Source: Henricia sp. BOLD:AAB3569
Lineage: Eukaryota > Echinodermata > Asteroidea > Spinulosida > Echinasteridae
Length of the DNA: 64,000 nt
NCBI GenBank assembly: GCA_037783545.1
Contig: JBBELK010000328.1
Span: forward strand, 1,178,001 to 1,242,000
Direction of reading: 5' to 3'
The position numbers and the translations under genes were made by a program. This document shows positions 46,301-58,000 of this stretch, in pieces. Each line of letters opens with the position of its first letter. Positions within the stretch are counted from its first letter, which is position 1. A model generated the notes under the pieces. The model was not told the DNA's origin and searched no databases. It was given only the letters and a program-made list of their open reading frames with translations.

Positions 46301-49300
46301 CTCTTCTTGCGCACAATTTCTCACCAACAGCAATCACTTATTGTGTAAAACATTTGTGCATGCACACATCACTTGTTGAATGACAACAATCAATAAAATA
46401 GTTTTAAATGTTGGTCACTGGTGGGAAATTTGGCTGTTAATACATGTTGTACCGGTACATGTATGCGTACTATAGCGGCAATGCCTGATGACCAGTTAGA
46501 TAACAATTCAATTCAATTAACATCAAAATAATAATAATTGGCTGGGTATGTGTACTAAGATTGAGGCAAATATTTTGCGTCTTGATAATTCGTCTGTTTT
46601 AAAAGTGCAAAGAAGAAAAATATTATTTTAGGGGCTGCTTAAAGCCATTCATTAACTCTTCTGCTACGGTACATACGTACATCTCTCACAGCAGCATGAG
46701 AAATGTTTACTTCCAGCCAGAAAACGGCTGTAAATATCAAGAAATCTGGCCTATTCTGTAAAGGACTACGACGTAATTGAACAAAAACTAGATAGTGGTA
46801 GACTTTCATCTGGAAGTGGTTGTTTCTCAAGTAGCCTGAACAGAGCAGTCATCCGGCTCCAGAGAGCGGTCACCTGCCCCCCTTAGAGCGGTCATCCGGC
46901 CCCAGAGAGCGGTCATCCAGCCCCAGAGAGCGGTCATCCGGCTCCAGAGAGCGGTCACCTGCCCCCCTTAGAGCGGTCATCCGGCCCCAGAGAGCGGTCA
47001 TCCGGCCCCAGAGAGCGGTCATCCGGCCCCAGAGAGCGGTCATCCGGCTCCAGAGAGCGGTCACCTGCCCCCCTTAGAGCGGTCATCCGGCCCCAGAGAG
47101 GGGTCATCCGGCCCCAGAGAGCGGTCATCCAGCCCCAGAGAGCGGTCATCCGGCCCCAGAGAGCGGTCACCTGCCCCCCTTAGAGCGGTCATCCGGCCCC
47201 AGAGAGCGGTCATCCGGCCCCAGAGAGCGGTCATCCGGCTCCAGAGAGCGGTCATCCGGCCCCAGAGAGCGGTCATCCGGCCCCAGAGAGCAGTCATCCG
47301 GCCCCAGAGAGCGGTCATCCAGCCCCAGAGAGCGGTCATCCGGCCCCAGAGAGCGGTCACCTGCCCCCCTTAGAGCGGTCATCCGGCCCCAGAGAGCGGT
47401 CATCCGGCTCCAGAGAGCGGTCATCCGGCCCCAGAGAGCGGTCATCCGGCTCCAGAGAGCGGTCATCCGGCCCCAGCTGCAGGACTTTTTTGTAGCAAGT
47501 TTGCTACTTATATACTTTGAGCGAGATTTTCCTCTCACCCAGGACACAGATTTCCAAAGTAGAGGAACTCATACATGTATACCTTTTCCAAAACACGTTC
47601 CCTTATCCAGAAATATTTCTCCATTGCCGTTTAAAAAACATGGCGGCAGCTTTCTGGGCGTGTGGTAATGCATTGAGCAGTGCCCTTAATGCTAAAAAAG
47701 TCCGGCCGCTGGGTGCAGTTGACCGCTGTGGCTATTTCTCAAGCTGGTGTGAGTGGCGCACAGTAGTACGTGTAGAAGAGTTAAATTGACAGAAATAATA
47801 TTTGGAAAAAGGACTGTCATACATGACGTAAGTGCCAACAACTCCCACAACAACAACTTGAAAAAATTATTATGGAATAAAACATTTGTTGTATCACTGC
47901 ATGTATTGTATGGCCTAGACTGGTCAGCACATTGTGAATGTCTTTTGTTTGACCATGCATACATGTGCAGCAGAATCAGTTAGCAAACCGCCACAGCTAA
48001 CCATGACAGCACACTGCTATACATGCCGGGAATCACTGTGAATGTCTTTTGTTTCATCACATACAGCAGAATCAGTTAGCAAACCGCCACAGCTAACCAT
48101 GACAGCACACTGCTATACATGCCGGGAATCACTGTGAATGTCTTTTGTTTCATCACATACAGCAGAATCAGTTAGCAAACCGCCACAGCTAACCATGACA
48201 GCACACTGCTATACATGCCGGGAATCCCTGTGTCCTCGCTGTGCTAGAATCTGCCTTCAGTGTGATAATCCATTCTGCAGTATGTGCTCACTAATCAAGT
48301 AAGTGTCAATAATAATAATAATGGTGGATTCTAATATACCAAGCGCACATGTCCACCCTGCAGGGTGCTCCTGGCGCTGTTGCCATTATTAACGCTGCCA
48401 TCAGGGAATCACCAGAACCATTTCGCTATAATTAGGTGGCTGCTGGCAAGGCGCTCAACCCTATCAGCAGTTAGATTGTGGCATTCCCCTTAATTAACAG
48501 CTCCCCAAATATCGCTTGGGTTGACGAGGCAACTGGGATTAAGTGCCTTGCCCAGTCACTGAGTGATTATTTTAGGTGCCTTAAATTGCAATTTGATGTT
48601 AGTCATTGTTACATGATGGGCCATTCACCATCACGTGCCAGTGGTTATTGTTGGTGTTTACCAGTGCATGAACTCTGGGATCCACTCGCATCCCAAACGC
48701 GCAATCTACAAAGTAACTCCTTTTTTAGCTACCTAGCTGGGAATAGTTGATTACGCACAAGCTTTAGATAACTGTATCCCAATTCAAACGTGACTTATGT
48801 GCGTCCGATACGGCTTGTTATGCGCGTGATTCTATGTGTGGAGTGGTACTTTGATCTCGCGTCAAGTTTGCTTGAAGATAAATTTGTTATCCCACTGGCG
48901 CTCGTGGAATGCAGCATAATGTACTAAATGTAGTACGTCTGCGTCCCATATCCCACTCGGTCTTCGGCCTCATGGTATATGGGACGCAGACGCACTACAT
49001 ACATGACATAATGCTGTATTCCACTCGCGGGATAACTAATATTATATACCTCATGCGTAGATTCCAGTCATCTGATTGGTTAAAAGTGGGGGCATTGAAT
49101 CGGCTAGACCCGGCGCGTATATGCCGACCGGTCAATAGTCTTTGCCATGCCCCGGGCATAGTCATTTAGCGGGTTACGGACGCGCGCATTACATGCGTTA
49201 GCATATAGCTAGTTGTGCACCAACTATGCAGCTGGGCATAGTCATTTAGCGGGTTCCGGACGCGCGCATTACATGTGTTAGCATATAGCTATTGCTGTGC

Positions 49301-50040
49301 ACCAACTATGCAGCTGTGCGCTTTACGTAAACATTCATCAGGACGGTAATGGCGGAATCTCGACGTCATTTTGTCGTCTGTCGTAGATGATGAAGTCCTT
49401 AAGAAAGTAAGAGAAGTGGCCTACAGTGAACACTGTGTCAGGTGAAATGTGCTACTAAAGTGCCAGGTGATTATGCTACAATGTTTGCTGTAAATATACA
49501 ACTTTTCCGCCGTAGACCAGCTTCCGAAATCGGAACGCAAAGGACCACTGTCATGACTGTATATTATGTCTCGTTACTTTTAACCAACCAGATGACAAAA
49601 ATCTACACACTTTCGGTATATAAAACAAATATTGACTGCTGTTTATTCGGGTCATGGTTAAGATTATAGGCCCTCGGTGATCTCGAAGCCATGACTATGC
49701 CCCTCGGCTTCCGCCTCGGGGCATAGTCATGGCTTCGAGATCACCTTGGGCCTATAATCTTAACCATGCCCCTCATTGCAGTCAATATTTGTATAATATT
49801 GTTTATTTCAGGTGGATAGTCGATATTTGCAAATAGTCGATAGTTGGAAATTGACAAACCAGTTCTCTTGGCTTTCGCCTTGGGACTTCCAATACCTTGG
49901 GGAGCTAATATTGACTATCCACCCTCAAACCATGACGTTGTATTTGTATAATATTTAATGCTAATGTTATATTTGTTTGCAGCTATGATGAGGCTGTTGA
50001 GAGAGTTTTGTGCCTGAGTTGCTCTTCACATATGAAGTAA
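43223..50040 (+). CDS. SIVA1: SIVA1 apoptosis regulator, four coding exons
   Basis: Siva is a small zinc-binding protein that binds TNF-receptor family tails such as CD27 and promotes apoptosis in mammals. Exons 43223-43337, 45638-45853, 48163-48298 and 49983-50040 join in frame to 174 residues plus TAA; human SIVA1 is 175. The start MLKRSCPFESHPNQLKTHVG matches human MPKRSCPF...LKVRVSQ. The middle has LPGQCLLDEHGKVI against human GQMLIGPDGRLI. The C-terminal cysteine module CYTC, LCPRC, CLQC, FCSMC and VLCLSC follows the human pattern ALCGQC, CWGC, CTLC, VLCTSC. Introns hold a large palindrome, a GC-rich minisatellite and hairpins. A candidate AATAAA is at 51009. It is divergent from CDAN1 and tail to tail with the third gene. 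Confidence 0.92.
43393..43946. mobile_element. 554-bp near-perfect palindrome, SIVA1 intron 1
   Basis: Two arms of about 266 bp, starting TACCCCTAGAACTATGGGGG, are joined by a 19-bp centre (43660-43678). CACCCTCGC flanks both sides directly, a 9-bp target duplication as made by Mutator-like or foldback transposons. It sits in an older repeat (GTACACCCTCGCCACTAAT) also found at 39612. Few arm differences imply a recent insertion. Confidence 0.85.
44662..45238. mobile_element. 577-bp TIR element, SIVA1 intron 1
   Basis: CCAACAAAAGAAACTGT and AAAAATTGCTGTATTTTTT on the left are matched in inverse on the right, giving ends of about 75 bp. The interior has a short open frame (44769-44951) with no recognised product. 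A second small hairpin, TTAGGGCGACA..TGTCGCCCTAA, follows at 45238-45290. Confidence 0.65.
45638..45853 (+). CDS. SIVA1: SIVA1 exon 2
   Basis: The 216-nt exon lies between TTTCCACAG and GTGAGT. It starts EKTLAMMFASQRQSG, continuing EVYEKT as in human VFEKTKRLLFLGAQ, and ends GQCLLDEHGKVI and PNANGD. The middle, rich in Ser, Thr and His, has no clear human match. Phase 1 at both ends. Confidence 0.88.
45996..46115. repeat. 120-bp hairpin repeat, SIVA1 intron 2
   Basis: AATTTAGAAACACGAGAAAA and ATTACAATGCCCC pair with the inverse GGGGCATTGCAATTTTC and TTGTGTTTCTAAATT. Each arm has a tRNA B-box-like word (TTCGAACCCGG, GGGTTAGAATCC), as if two SINE ends met head to head. Confidence 0.7.
46845..47478. 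repeat. GC-rich 21-bp minisatellite with 106-bp higher-order unit, SIVA1 intron 2
   Basis: The unit GCGGTCATCCGGCCCCAGAGA repeats about 29 times. Every fifth or so unit is replaced by GCGGTCACCTGCCCCCCTTA, giving a ~106-bp higher-order period. With a 21-bp basic unit the minus strand stays open (MTALWGR / DDRSLGP) but there is no sign of a real protein. Confidence 0.92.
47930..48162 (+). repeat. two partial tandem copies of SIVA1 exon 3 and its acceptor
   Basis: A unit of about 100 bp is present twice before the complete exon. It begins GTGAATGTCTTTTGTTT, includes the acceptor, the ESVSKPPQ start and the CYTC codons, and stops at CGGGAATCACT where the next unit's GTGAATG begins. In the second unit and the real exon the acceptor is CATACAG; in the first it is ATGTGCAG. 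The copies are nearly identical, so the duplication is recent. Confidence 0.85.
48163..48298 (+). CDS. SIVA1: SIVA1 exon 3 (zinc-binding module, complete copy)
   Basis: The 136-nt exon follows ATACAG and precedes GTAAGT, ending in phase 2. It encodes ESVSKPPQLTMTAHCYTC, then RESLCPRCARICLQC and NPFCSMCSLI. Its acceptor and first half are repeated twice immediately upstream (47930-48135); only this third copy extends into the second half of the cysteine module. Confidence 0.92.
48305..48725. repeat. dispersed repeat, probable SINE-like, SIVA1 intron 3
   Basis: It starts after an (AAT)n run, has AAGCGCACATGTCCACCCTG and later GTGCCTTGCCCAGTCACTGAG, a body motif like that of the SINEs here. No tRNA head is clear. 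Confidence 0.4.
48904..49024. repeat. 121-bp hairpin, SIVA1 intron 3
   Basis: GTGGAATGCAGCATAATGT at one end and ACATAATGCTGTATTCCAC at the other pair, as do GTCTGCGTCCCATATCCCA and its inverse, with a loop of CTCGGTCTTCGGCCT. Confidence 0.8.
49145..49325. repeat. two tandem 87-bp units
   Basis: GGGCATAGTCATTTAGCGGG begins each unit and CACCAACTATGCAGCTG ends it. The two differ by a few bases. Confidence 0.8.
49620..49797. repeat. 178-bp hairpin, SIVA1 intron 3
   Basis: CAAATATTGACTGC and CATGGTTAAGATTATAGGCC pair with their inverses across a centre of CCCCTCGGCTTCCGCCTCGGGG. Pairing is almost perfect in the inner 110 bp. Confidence 0.82.
49811..49923. repeat. 113-bp hairpin, SIVA1 intron 3
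   Basis: GGTGGATAGTCGATATT pairs with AATATTGACTATCCACC; the centre, CTTGGCTTTCGCCTTGGGA, is like that of the preceding hairpin, so the two are related. Confidence 0.75.
49983..50040 (+). CDS. SIVA1: SIVA1 exon 4 with stop
   Basis: After TTTGCAG the exon encodes YDEAVERVLCLSCSSHMK and stops at TAA (50038-50040). Human SIVA1 ends DMYEKVLCTSCAMFET. The phase (2 to 1 nucleotide) restores the Asn of SLIN at the junction. Confidence 0.92.
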
Positions 50041-52023
50041 TTTCTGAAGATTATGACGATGTCCTACTGTCACATGAATCTGAAATGTTGCCTCATTTTG
50101 AGGATTGTTTTCTAAAAAGAATGTTGTCTAATAGTATTTATAACATATTTGTTGCAGTTTACAGTTTAGAAGTAAAATTGTACTTATAAACCAGCATTTA
50201 AATGCAAGATCTGCTGTTTCAAAAGCCAAAACGTCTCTTCCTAAGTTAGCATTTCATCTGATCAATTCCTTGTGATGAGAACCAGCACCACTTGACTTGT
50301 ACAGATCTGTTTCAACATAATTTGGGAGATTTCTGTAAAAGAACAGAGGTCTCGTTTTATGGGCTTTTCATATATATATGTAGGCTAATGCGGTTGCTTG
50401 TGAAATTACCAAAGAAGTATTTAACAAAATCTGAATCCTGCTTTAATTAACAGTCCGTGGTTCTTGGCAAATTCAATTTTTTTCTCTCTGAACGAATTTT
50501 TCAACCATTTACTTTATTTTAACGGAAAAAAATCATAGTTTGAACTTTAGACATCGGCAACCCTGTGAAAAAAGCCATTTGTTTTACATTGTATTTGGTC
50601 CGTGACCCGCGGCGTGCAACGCGTACTCTGGACTCAATATAGTCGAATCTCTTGTCTCTGAAGACTTTCAGAGACGGAAGAAACAAGAAAACAATTGATT
50701 TGGCAGGCCGCTGGTATAGAGAGCATGTTGTGCGCTGCGCACTGCAGACCAGATATAGGATGGACTTGGGCAAATATATGCCTCGAATTATTTCGGACCG
50801 AACTAATTCGAAATATTTACAGCAATTGTTTGATAACTAAACGTTGGTTGATTTTTGCTCATTGGTGTCTCATTTAAAAGCAAAAAACTTTAATGTTTCT
50901 AGGAAAATATAAATTTAAAAAAAACCTTATTTTTCAAGGTGCCACACCCGCACGGACCGTGTATCTTTAAGAATTGGGTCTTTCCAGAGTAATGGGGTAC
51001 ATTTGAAAAATAAATCAATAATTACTTCCAGATGTCGTTAGTGTATCTCAGATAACTTTGCCCAAAAAGGTAAGAAATTGCTGCCACAACATACATTTTT
51101 GAAAAACTTCTGTACAAATTTCCCCTTTATGTATGTAACAGACAGACCAATTGTGAAACTGCCCTACAAGATGGCAGCTATTCGATACGGTCTATTTAGA
51201 CTGGAATCAATCCATACACCTCTAGTCAAAATATGGAGTTGATGAATGTAAAAGGTAGTCTTTTCACGAGTCTACAGGCTCATACGCAATATTTTGGCGA
51301 CTTCACAAAGCCTGGGAAAAACACCAAGTTCTTGGATTGAAAAATTAAGTTGTACATATGTATAAATTTGTGTATATTAAAGATATCTTGGAAGCAAATT
51401 TGCCATCTTCTATGCTTGTGTTTTCATATATGTACACGGAGTAACTTCTTTTTTTATGATGTACACATGAATTCACACATAATATTCAGACAAGTTACCA
51501 ATACAACTTTATTTGCACTTGAATGTACAAAACAGGATAAAATATTTTAAACAAATTAAAGGGATACAGGAATGCACCAAACTGATATAGTGGGCACACT
51601 GACGACACCCAAACTGACGTCACTATTTACATCCATGCTTTTCTATGGCCCTACATTTTTGTAGATATATCATCCAATAGCTAGAATAGCACATGTGTAT
51701 ATATTGCATTCACTTCTCCGAGAGTTTACTGTATATATATACATCTGAAAATTATGCTTAAGCATGGCATGCCGTGTGTGAACTTTCCTATTCCGTCTGT
51801 TATCAGCTGTGAGGCACTTTTGCCCAATCCCTGGCTCGAATCATTTTGCCACCTCATGAAAACATTTCAACACAAACATTTTACTGCCAAAAAGAAGGCC
51901 CAAATAGATCTAGAGAAAAGGAATCTTTACTGTGAAAGTCACAAATTGGCACAAGAATTATGATAAAAGATTATACAGTGCGAGGAAAAAAAATATACAC
52001 ATTTAAAATTACTTGTTTTTTAA

Positions 52024-52362
52024 GGTACCAATATTTATGAGTTTTTTTTACTTGGTAGCAGTTTAATTAAATTATGTTTCATGAATGACCGCACATGAGG
52101 CAAATAAGGGCGTCAGGTGGAAACAACTTGCGCTAGGAAAAAGTATGGCTAGGAACAAGAAATAGATTTGAACCTGTGAACATACGCACAATGAAACATT
52201 TTGTACGCTATTCTTCATTTTAAAACATGGTGTGTTTTGGTGTCTTTTTTCAATTGGTGCAAGTCGTGTTCCACCCGACACCCTTATTTGCCTCATACGG
52301 TACATGAAATATAATTGAAGAGAACTTATCCATGTCAAACCATCTCATATAAATATTGGTAC
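52024..52362. mobile_element. 339-bp TIR element
   Basis: GGTACCAATATTTATGAG at the left matches inverse CTCATATAAATATTGGTAC at the right; nested inside, ATGAGGCAAATAAGGG pairs with CCCTTATTTGCCTCAT. No open frame of note. Confidence 0.65.
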
Positions 52363-53502
52363 ACTAAAACACAACAGGTCATTTTAAAAAGTGTATAGTT
52401 TTTTTTGGACTCACTTAAAATATGAAGATACATTTGTAAACTTACAATGTCTAATTGTAACAAAAATATACAATAAATCAAAATCATTTTGACTATTCTA
52501 ATCATTTGTTAATAATCCTAAGTTTGATGAATATTAGCGAGGTTTAGATGCAAACGTGAAATAGATCGAGCACTGGTCATATCTTTTGAAGGTATCAAAA
52601 CCCAGGTTCAAATTTTACTTACGCCAAAAGTGTTATCTTGCCACGAAAGTCACATTTGTGGATTTTTGTTTTCGTCTGTTCTAAGATTTCCTCAAAGTAA
52701 TGACCAAGTGTTTAAACCATTTTATGTTCACGTTTTACGTGCATCTAAACATCCCTACTCTCTAAAGTGTGTTGCTTTAACTTTTACAATAAAATATATC
52801 ATTTAAAAGATTTCTATGAAGGCACAGTATATATAAGTATATGGATCAAATGAGCTGCTTTCTGTAATACATGTATTTAGAATATACTTTTAATGGAGTA
52901 TATTAATTTCGAAAATTAAAAAAACTTTTTAATTAACACGCAAACAATGACTAAATCTAACTTGTATAACTTAACTCTGTTGGTCTTAGTCACTATGATA
53001 CTGGTTATGAAGGTACGGTACCTGTATCATGGTCTTGTAATGTCACAGACACTCACTGGAAGTTTTTGACTCTTCATGGCTATTCCGGCAAGAAAAAACG
53101 GAGTATAGAAATTGCAGCAGTATTTGACAATGTCAATTCAATTTTTTTTTTTTACTTGTACTTTTTGACGAAGAGTTTCAAAGTAATAAAAAAATAACAC
53201 ATGTACAATGTCCTGTATACATGCATATTTAAACCTGGTACTTTTGGTCAGGTTGTTTAGAAATATATAAATCAATTAATTGCAACTGACAGCTTTTCTC
53301 CTCGTTTTCGTGGCAAAGCTTCTCATAGTGATAATCTTGCATATTATTTAAGCCTAGCACCGCTACCTTTGGTCTCGTTTTGGAATGAACTGACAGTCTA
53401 CCGATGAAATTGGCGTGTTTTGAAATAACATGAAATATCTGTCAACCAAAATTTCAAGTGACTTGAAATAAGCATACATTGTATCTGTACAGATTCTGAA
53501 CC

Positions 53503-53821
53503 AGTGTACACCTATCTTCCTGTCGCAAGGGTCTCTGCTCCACATCGAGTTGAGCTAAGCTGTATTAGGACCCCGGGCTGTTCGACCAATGAGAGATCCT
53601 GAAAACTTGTCACAGCACTTTTGACCTTTTAATGAAGCTGTTTCGACCAATCATCTCGCGCGTTGTATCAGCTCGCGACATCGTAGCCGACAATTACCAC
53701 AATTCCTATGGGGGAGATCTTTTTTATGTACATGTATATCATTTTATCGTACACTTATGTACGCAGTATAAATGTTCGTAACTGAAGGAAGACCCTTGCG
53801 ACAGGAAGATGGTGTACACCA
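53503..53821. mobile_element. 319-bp TIR element
   Basis: GTGTACACCTATCTTCCTGT and CGCAAGGGTCT at the left pair with AGACCCTTGCGACAGGAAGA and TGGTGTACACC at the right. Interior contains no gene. Confidence 0.72.
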
Positions 53822-54915
53822 TACATTGTACTACATGATAAGGTATTTTTGGACAAGGTCATGAATGCATAGTTCCAATCTGTTAATCAACCGAACCCGC
53901 CGACCAATCACAACAGAGCTAGAAGATAGCGCCCACATAGGTCAAAGTGCATTGCCTCACAAACAACATCACGCAATATTCTGCCCATACGTTGTACGCA
54001 GTTTTCCGGTCGAATTTTTTGTTTCAAGCCGGACGATTCGCTGTTCAAAGGTGAGAAAGCGAATTTGTATGAATATATGACATCTCTGTATCACTGGCCT
54101 TTTACTAAGTGCGTGCTACAGTAACTGTCGACCCTGAAACATGAATACCTTTGAGTTTTCTCCAATGGATCTGTGCTCTCCGTTGAAAGTCCCATTGGTT
54201 TGTGCAGTGTGTGTGGACATTTTGATGATAGCGTGTGTGGCATAGCAACAATATCCAAGGGGGGCGGGGTTAATTTGGCAAACTCGGAACTATGCATTGT
54301 TTCGGCTAATCGATATTAAAGTGACAAATCAGCAAAATTGGTGTTTAACAGGAGACATTCTCTGGTTAACACAAAAAGGATGACGCTTGGGACACATGTA
54401 CATTTTCATTTCTCTCAAACAACCAATTCAGAATGAAATTTGAGGGTGCACATACATCAGCTTAGTAAGACATTTCATGAAACATTTGAAGTACCAATAA
54501 CTTATAGGGTATTTTCAGACGGAGGGCTGCTTTTGTTAAGCTTTAATCCAATTAATGAACTCAGTGGGGGTTCACTGGAGCCAAGTGCTGTGTAGTCCAA
54601 ATGCTCTCCTGTTCAAACGGTGATGATAACTCGATCTGGATCTAGAGTTATGGCCAAATAGTTTACATATTTGTCTTTTTACAGAGTGCCAATGCGACAT
54701 CTTACATGCAATTAATGCAGTATAGAGATCAGTGCATGCCATGTTTTGGGTGGAGCTAGCTAGCTCCGGAGATAGCCCCTCGTCTAAACGACATAATAGT
54801 TATTGCTGAGCATCTCGTTACAGGGCATTATTTGAAATGTCACGTTATTTTGAAACACCCCTATTAACAGGCTACTGATAACAGGACTCTTCACGATGCA
54901 CTGGCTGCTGACGTC

Positions 54916-55035
54916 TTATTTCTTCTTGATAACATCCTCAGACTTAATGTTGTAATACTGGTGTCTAAGGGCCTCGTTGGTAACGGAGCGATTCTTGGCC
55001 ACTTTCTTAGCCTTGTCTCTGGATGGCATGAACGC
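54916..55035 (-). CDS. third gene, terminal exon f with stop
   Basis: After TTGCTGCAG the exon encodes AFMPSRDKAKKVAKNRSVTN and EALRHQYYNIKSEDVIKKK, then TAA at 54916-54918. The very basic tail is unusual. A possible ATTAAA signal lies near 54543 on the minus strand. Confidence 0.85.
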   Translation of the reverse strand, partial: AFMPSRDKAKKVAKNRSVTNEALRHQYYNIKSEDVIKKK

Positions 55036-58000
55036 CTGCAGCAAGACGGAGTTGGACAAATGGTTAAAGTCCCAATACAACATTTGCAGTTAATCAACAT
55101 TTTACTATATGAGTTGACAAGGAAAGACGACAAAGTGTTGATAGCAATAGGAAAAAAAAAACAATATGATTTGTTTTCCCCTGTGTAAAATGTTACCTTT
55201 GTGGGAGAAATTGCCAACTGAAGGTGCTTTATTTTCTGCAGACAATTTTTTCACCATTCATTCAACACAAAAACCATGCATGGATTTTCTAGGTTTTCTG
55301 AAGTATTACTCCATTTAAATGTGGCTGAAATTTCTACAAGGCAATATCAACATTCTTTAGTTATGCTGGTCCTGTTTTTAGAAGTTTTTTAATCATGTAA
55401 TCCATCTATAATTGTGTGATTTTTCAAAAATTAAACAGTTATCACACAGCAGAATACGGCATTATGTAGTGCATATATCTACATCCCATATGTGACCTGC
55501 TCTGTAATAATGAGACAAATGTTCTGCAGATAGACTGGGTCGAGTTTTCACGACCACTAGTAGGAATCTGCAGCAGATCCAGCCTCATAAATACAAAAAC
55601 ACAATGGAAATGTCTGGCGGAACCCGGACATTCCAGACAGTATCTGGGCACCGCCAGGAATTTCCAATTTCTACTTGTGGTTGCGAAAACTCGACCTAGC
55701 CTGCAGAACATACGTCACAGACTATAGACCCTTTGTGCATCTATTGTCAGGGGCCGTCCAAAGTTATCAACATTTTCACGGTTCTACAAAGCGTAGGAAG
55801 GGGGAGGGGGGTCGAGAGCCAAGATTATGACACTTCATGGTACTGACAGAAGGAGTAGTACGGAGGAGGGAGGTGGTCTTAAAAAATACTCTGCTTTGTA
55901 GAACTGTGAAAATGTTGACAGCTTTGGACAGCCCCTTAGGTATTTATAGCAAAACAAAATCAAGAAAACATTCACAAAAATTTAAGGTTACATTTTCACA
56001 ACTACATGTAAAGCCCGCTGCACACCTTTGCGATTCACCGGCCAATCGTCCCCACATACCAGAAAGGTGTGCGCTGAAACAATTTGGGCCGGTCTGACCA
56101 TAACACCGCACGACGGGACAAATCAAACTTGATTGATTTTTCCGCATCTGATGGACCGGTGTCCGATAAATAGCAAAGGCGTGCGGCGGGCTTAAAATAG
56201 CCAACATTTTTCCCCTTACCTCAATGTCTGCATCAAGTCATCAGATAACGGAGCTGATTGATAGGTCGCACCGCCGGCAGCTAGTTAGGTGCTCCATAAG
56301 GGAGGAGCTATGGAGGGGGTACAATGCCTGCCTTGCAGGGGGGTGGCTTGCCTCCATGTTTGACTTCTTGGTCTGCATCATGTCATCAGATAACAGAGCT
56401 GGTTGATAGGTCGCACCGCCGGCAGCTGGTTAGGTGCTCCATAAGGGAGGAGCTATGAGGAGTACAATGCCTGCCTTGCAGGGCGGTGGCTTACCTCCAT
56501 GTTTGATTTCTTGGTCTGCATCATGTCATCAGATAACGGAGCTGGTTGATAGGACGCACTGCCGGCAGCTGGTTAGGTGCTCCATAAGGGAGGAGCTATG
56601 GAGGGGTACAATGCCTGCCTTGCAGGGCGGTGGCTTACCTCCATGTTTGATTTCTTGGTCTGTTTGAGCTTGGTCTGCATCATGTCATCAGATAACGGAG
56701 CTGGTTGATAGGTCGCACCGCCGGCAGCTAGTTAGGTGCTCCATAAGGAAGGAGCTATGAGGGGTACAATGCCTGCCTTGCAGGGCGGTGGCTTACCTCC
56801 ATGTTTGATTTCTTGGTCTGTTTGAGCTTGGTCTGCATCATGTCATCAGATAACGGAGCTGGTTGATAGGTCGCACCGCCGGCAGCTAGTTAGGTGCTCC
56901 ATAAGGGAGGAGCTATGGAGGGGTACAATGCCTGCCTTGCAGGGCGGTGGCTTACCTCCAGGTTTTTTTTCTTGGTCTGTTTGAGTTTGGTCTGCATCAT
57001 GTCATCAGATAACGGAGCTGGTTGATAGGTCGCACCGGCGGCAGCTGGTTAGGTGCTCCATAAGGGAGGAGCTATGAGGGGTACAATGCCTGCCTTGCAG
57101 GGCGGTGGCTTACCTCCAGGTTTGATTGCTTGGTCTGCATCATGTCTTCAGATAACGGAGCTGATTGATAGGACGCACCGGCGGCAGCTGGTTAGGTGCT
57201 CCATAAGGGAGGAGCTATGAGGAGTACAATGCCTGCCTTGCAGGGCGGTGGCTTACCTCCATGTTTGATTTCCTGGTCTGTTTGAGCTTGGTCTGCATCA
57301 TGTCATCAGATAACGGAGCTGATTGATAGGACGCACCGGCGGCAGCTAGTTAGGTGCTCCATAAGGGAGGAGCTATGAGGAGTACAATGCCTGCCTTGCA
57401 GGGCGGTGGCTTACCTCCATGTTTGATTTCCTGGTCTGTTTGAGTTTGGTCTGCATCATGTCATCAGATAACGGAGCTGGTTGATAGGTTGCACCGCCGG
57501 CAGCTAGTTAGGTGCTCCATAAGGGAGGAGCTATGGAGGGGTACAATGCCTGCCTTGCAGGGCGGTGGCTTACCTCCATGTTTGATTTCCTGGTCTGTTT
57601 GAGTTTGGTCTGCATCATGTCATCAGATAACGGAGCTGGTTGATAGGTCGCACCGCCGGCAGCTAGTTAGGTGCTCCATAAGGGAGGAGCTATGAGGAGT
57701 ACAATGCCTGCCTTGCAGGGCGGTAGCTTACCTCCATGTTTGATTTCTTGGTCTGTTTGAGTTTGGTCTGCATCATGTCATCAGATAACGATGCTGGTTG
57801 ATAGGTCGCACCGGCGGCAGCTAGTTAGGTGCTCCATAAGGGAGGAGCTATGAGGGGTACAATGCCTGCCTTGCAGGGCGGTGGCTTACCTCCATGTTTG
57901 ATTGCTTGGTCTGCATCATGTCATCAGATAACGGAGCTGGTTGATAGGTCGCACCGGCGGCAGCTGGTTAGGTGCTCCATAAGGGAGGAGCTATGAGGAG

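Larger units (their letters stand above)
50041..54915. other. convergent intergenic region between SIVA1 and the third gene
   Basis: Both genes end into this 4.9-kb AT-rich stretch. It holds a candidate SIVA1 polyadenylation signal (AATAAA, 51009), TIR elements at 52024-52362 and 53503-53821, a dispersed repeat at 54318-54500, and a shared word at 51170-51230 with 31680-31750 (AAGATGGC..TATTCGATAC). Short open frames show no recognised product. Confidence 0.5.
55036..56220. other. third gene, last intron, proximal part with three MITEs
   Basis: Besides the three small TIR elements listed separately it holds a copy (about 55260-55360) of the repeat at 7240-7340. No exon is evident. Confidence 0.5.

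Noticed and set aside
46870-47547. MTALWGR / DDRSLGP repeat proteins
   Set aside because: A 21-bp unit keeps any stop-free frame open; no gene signals are present.
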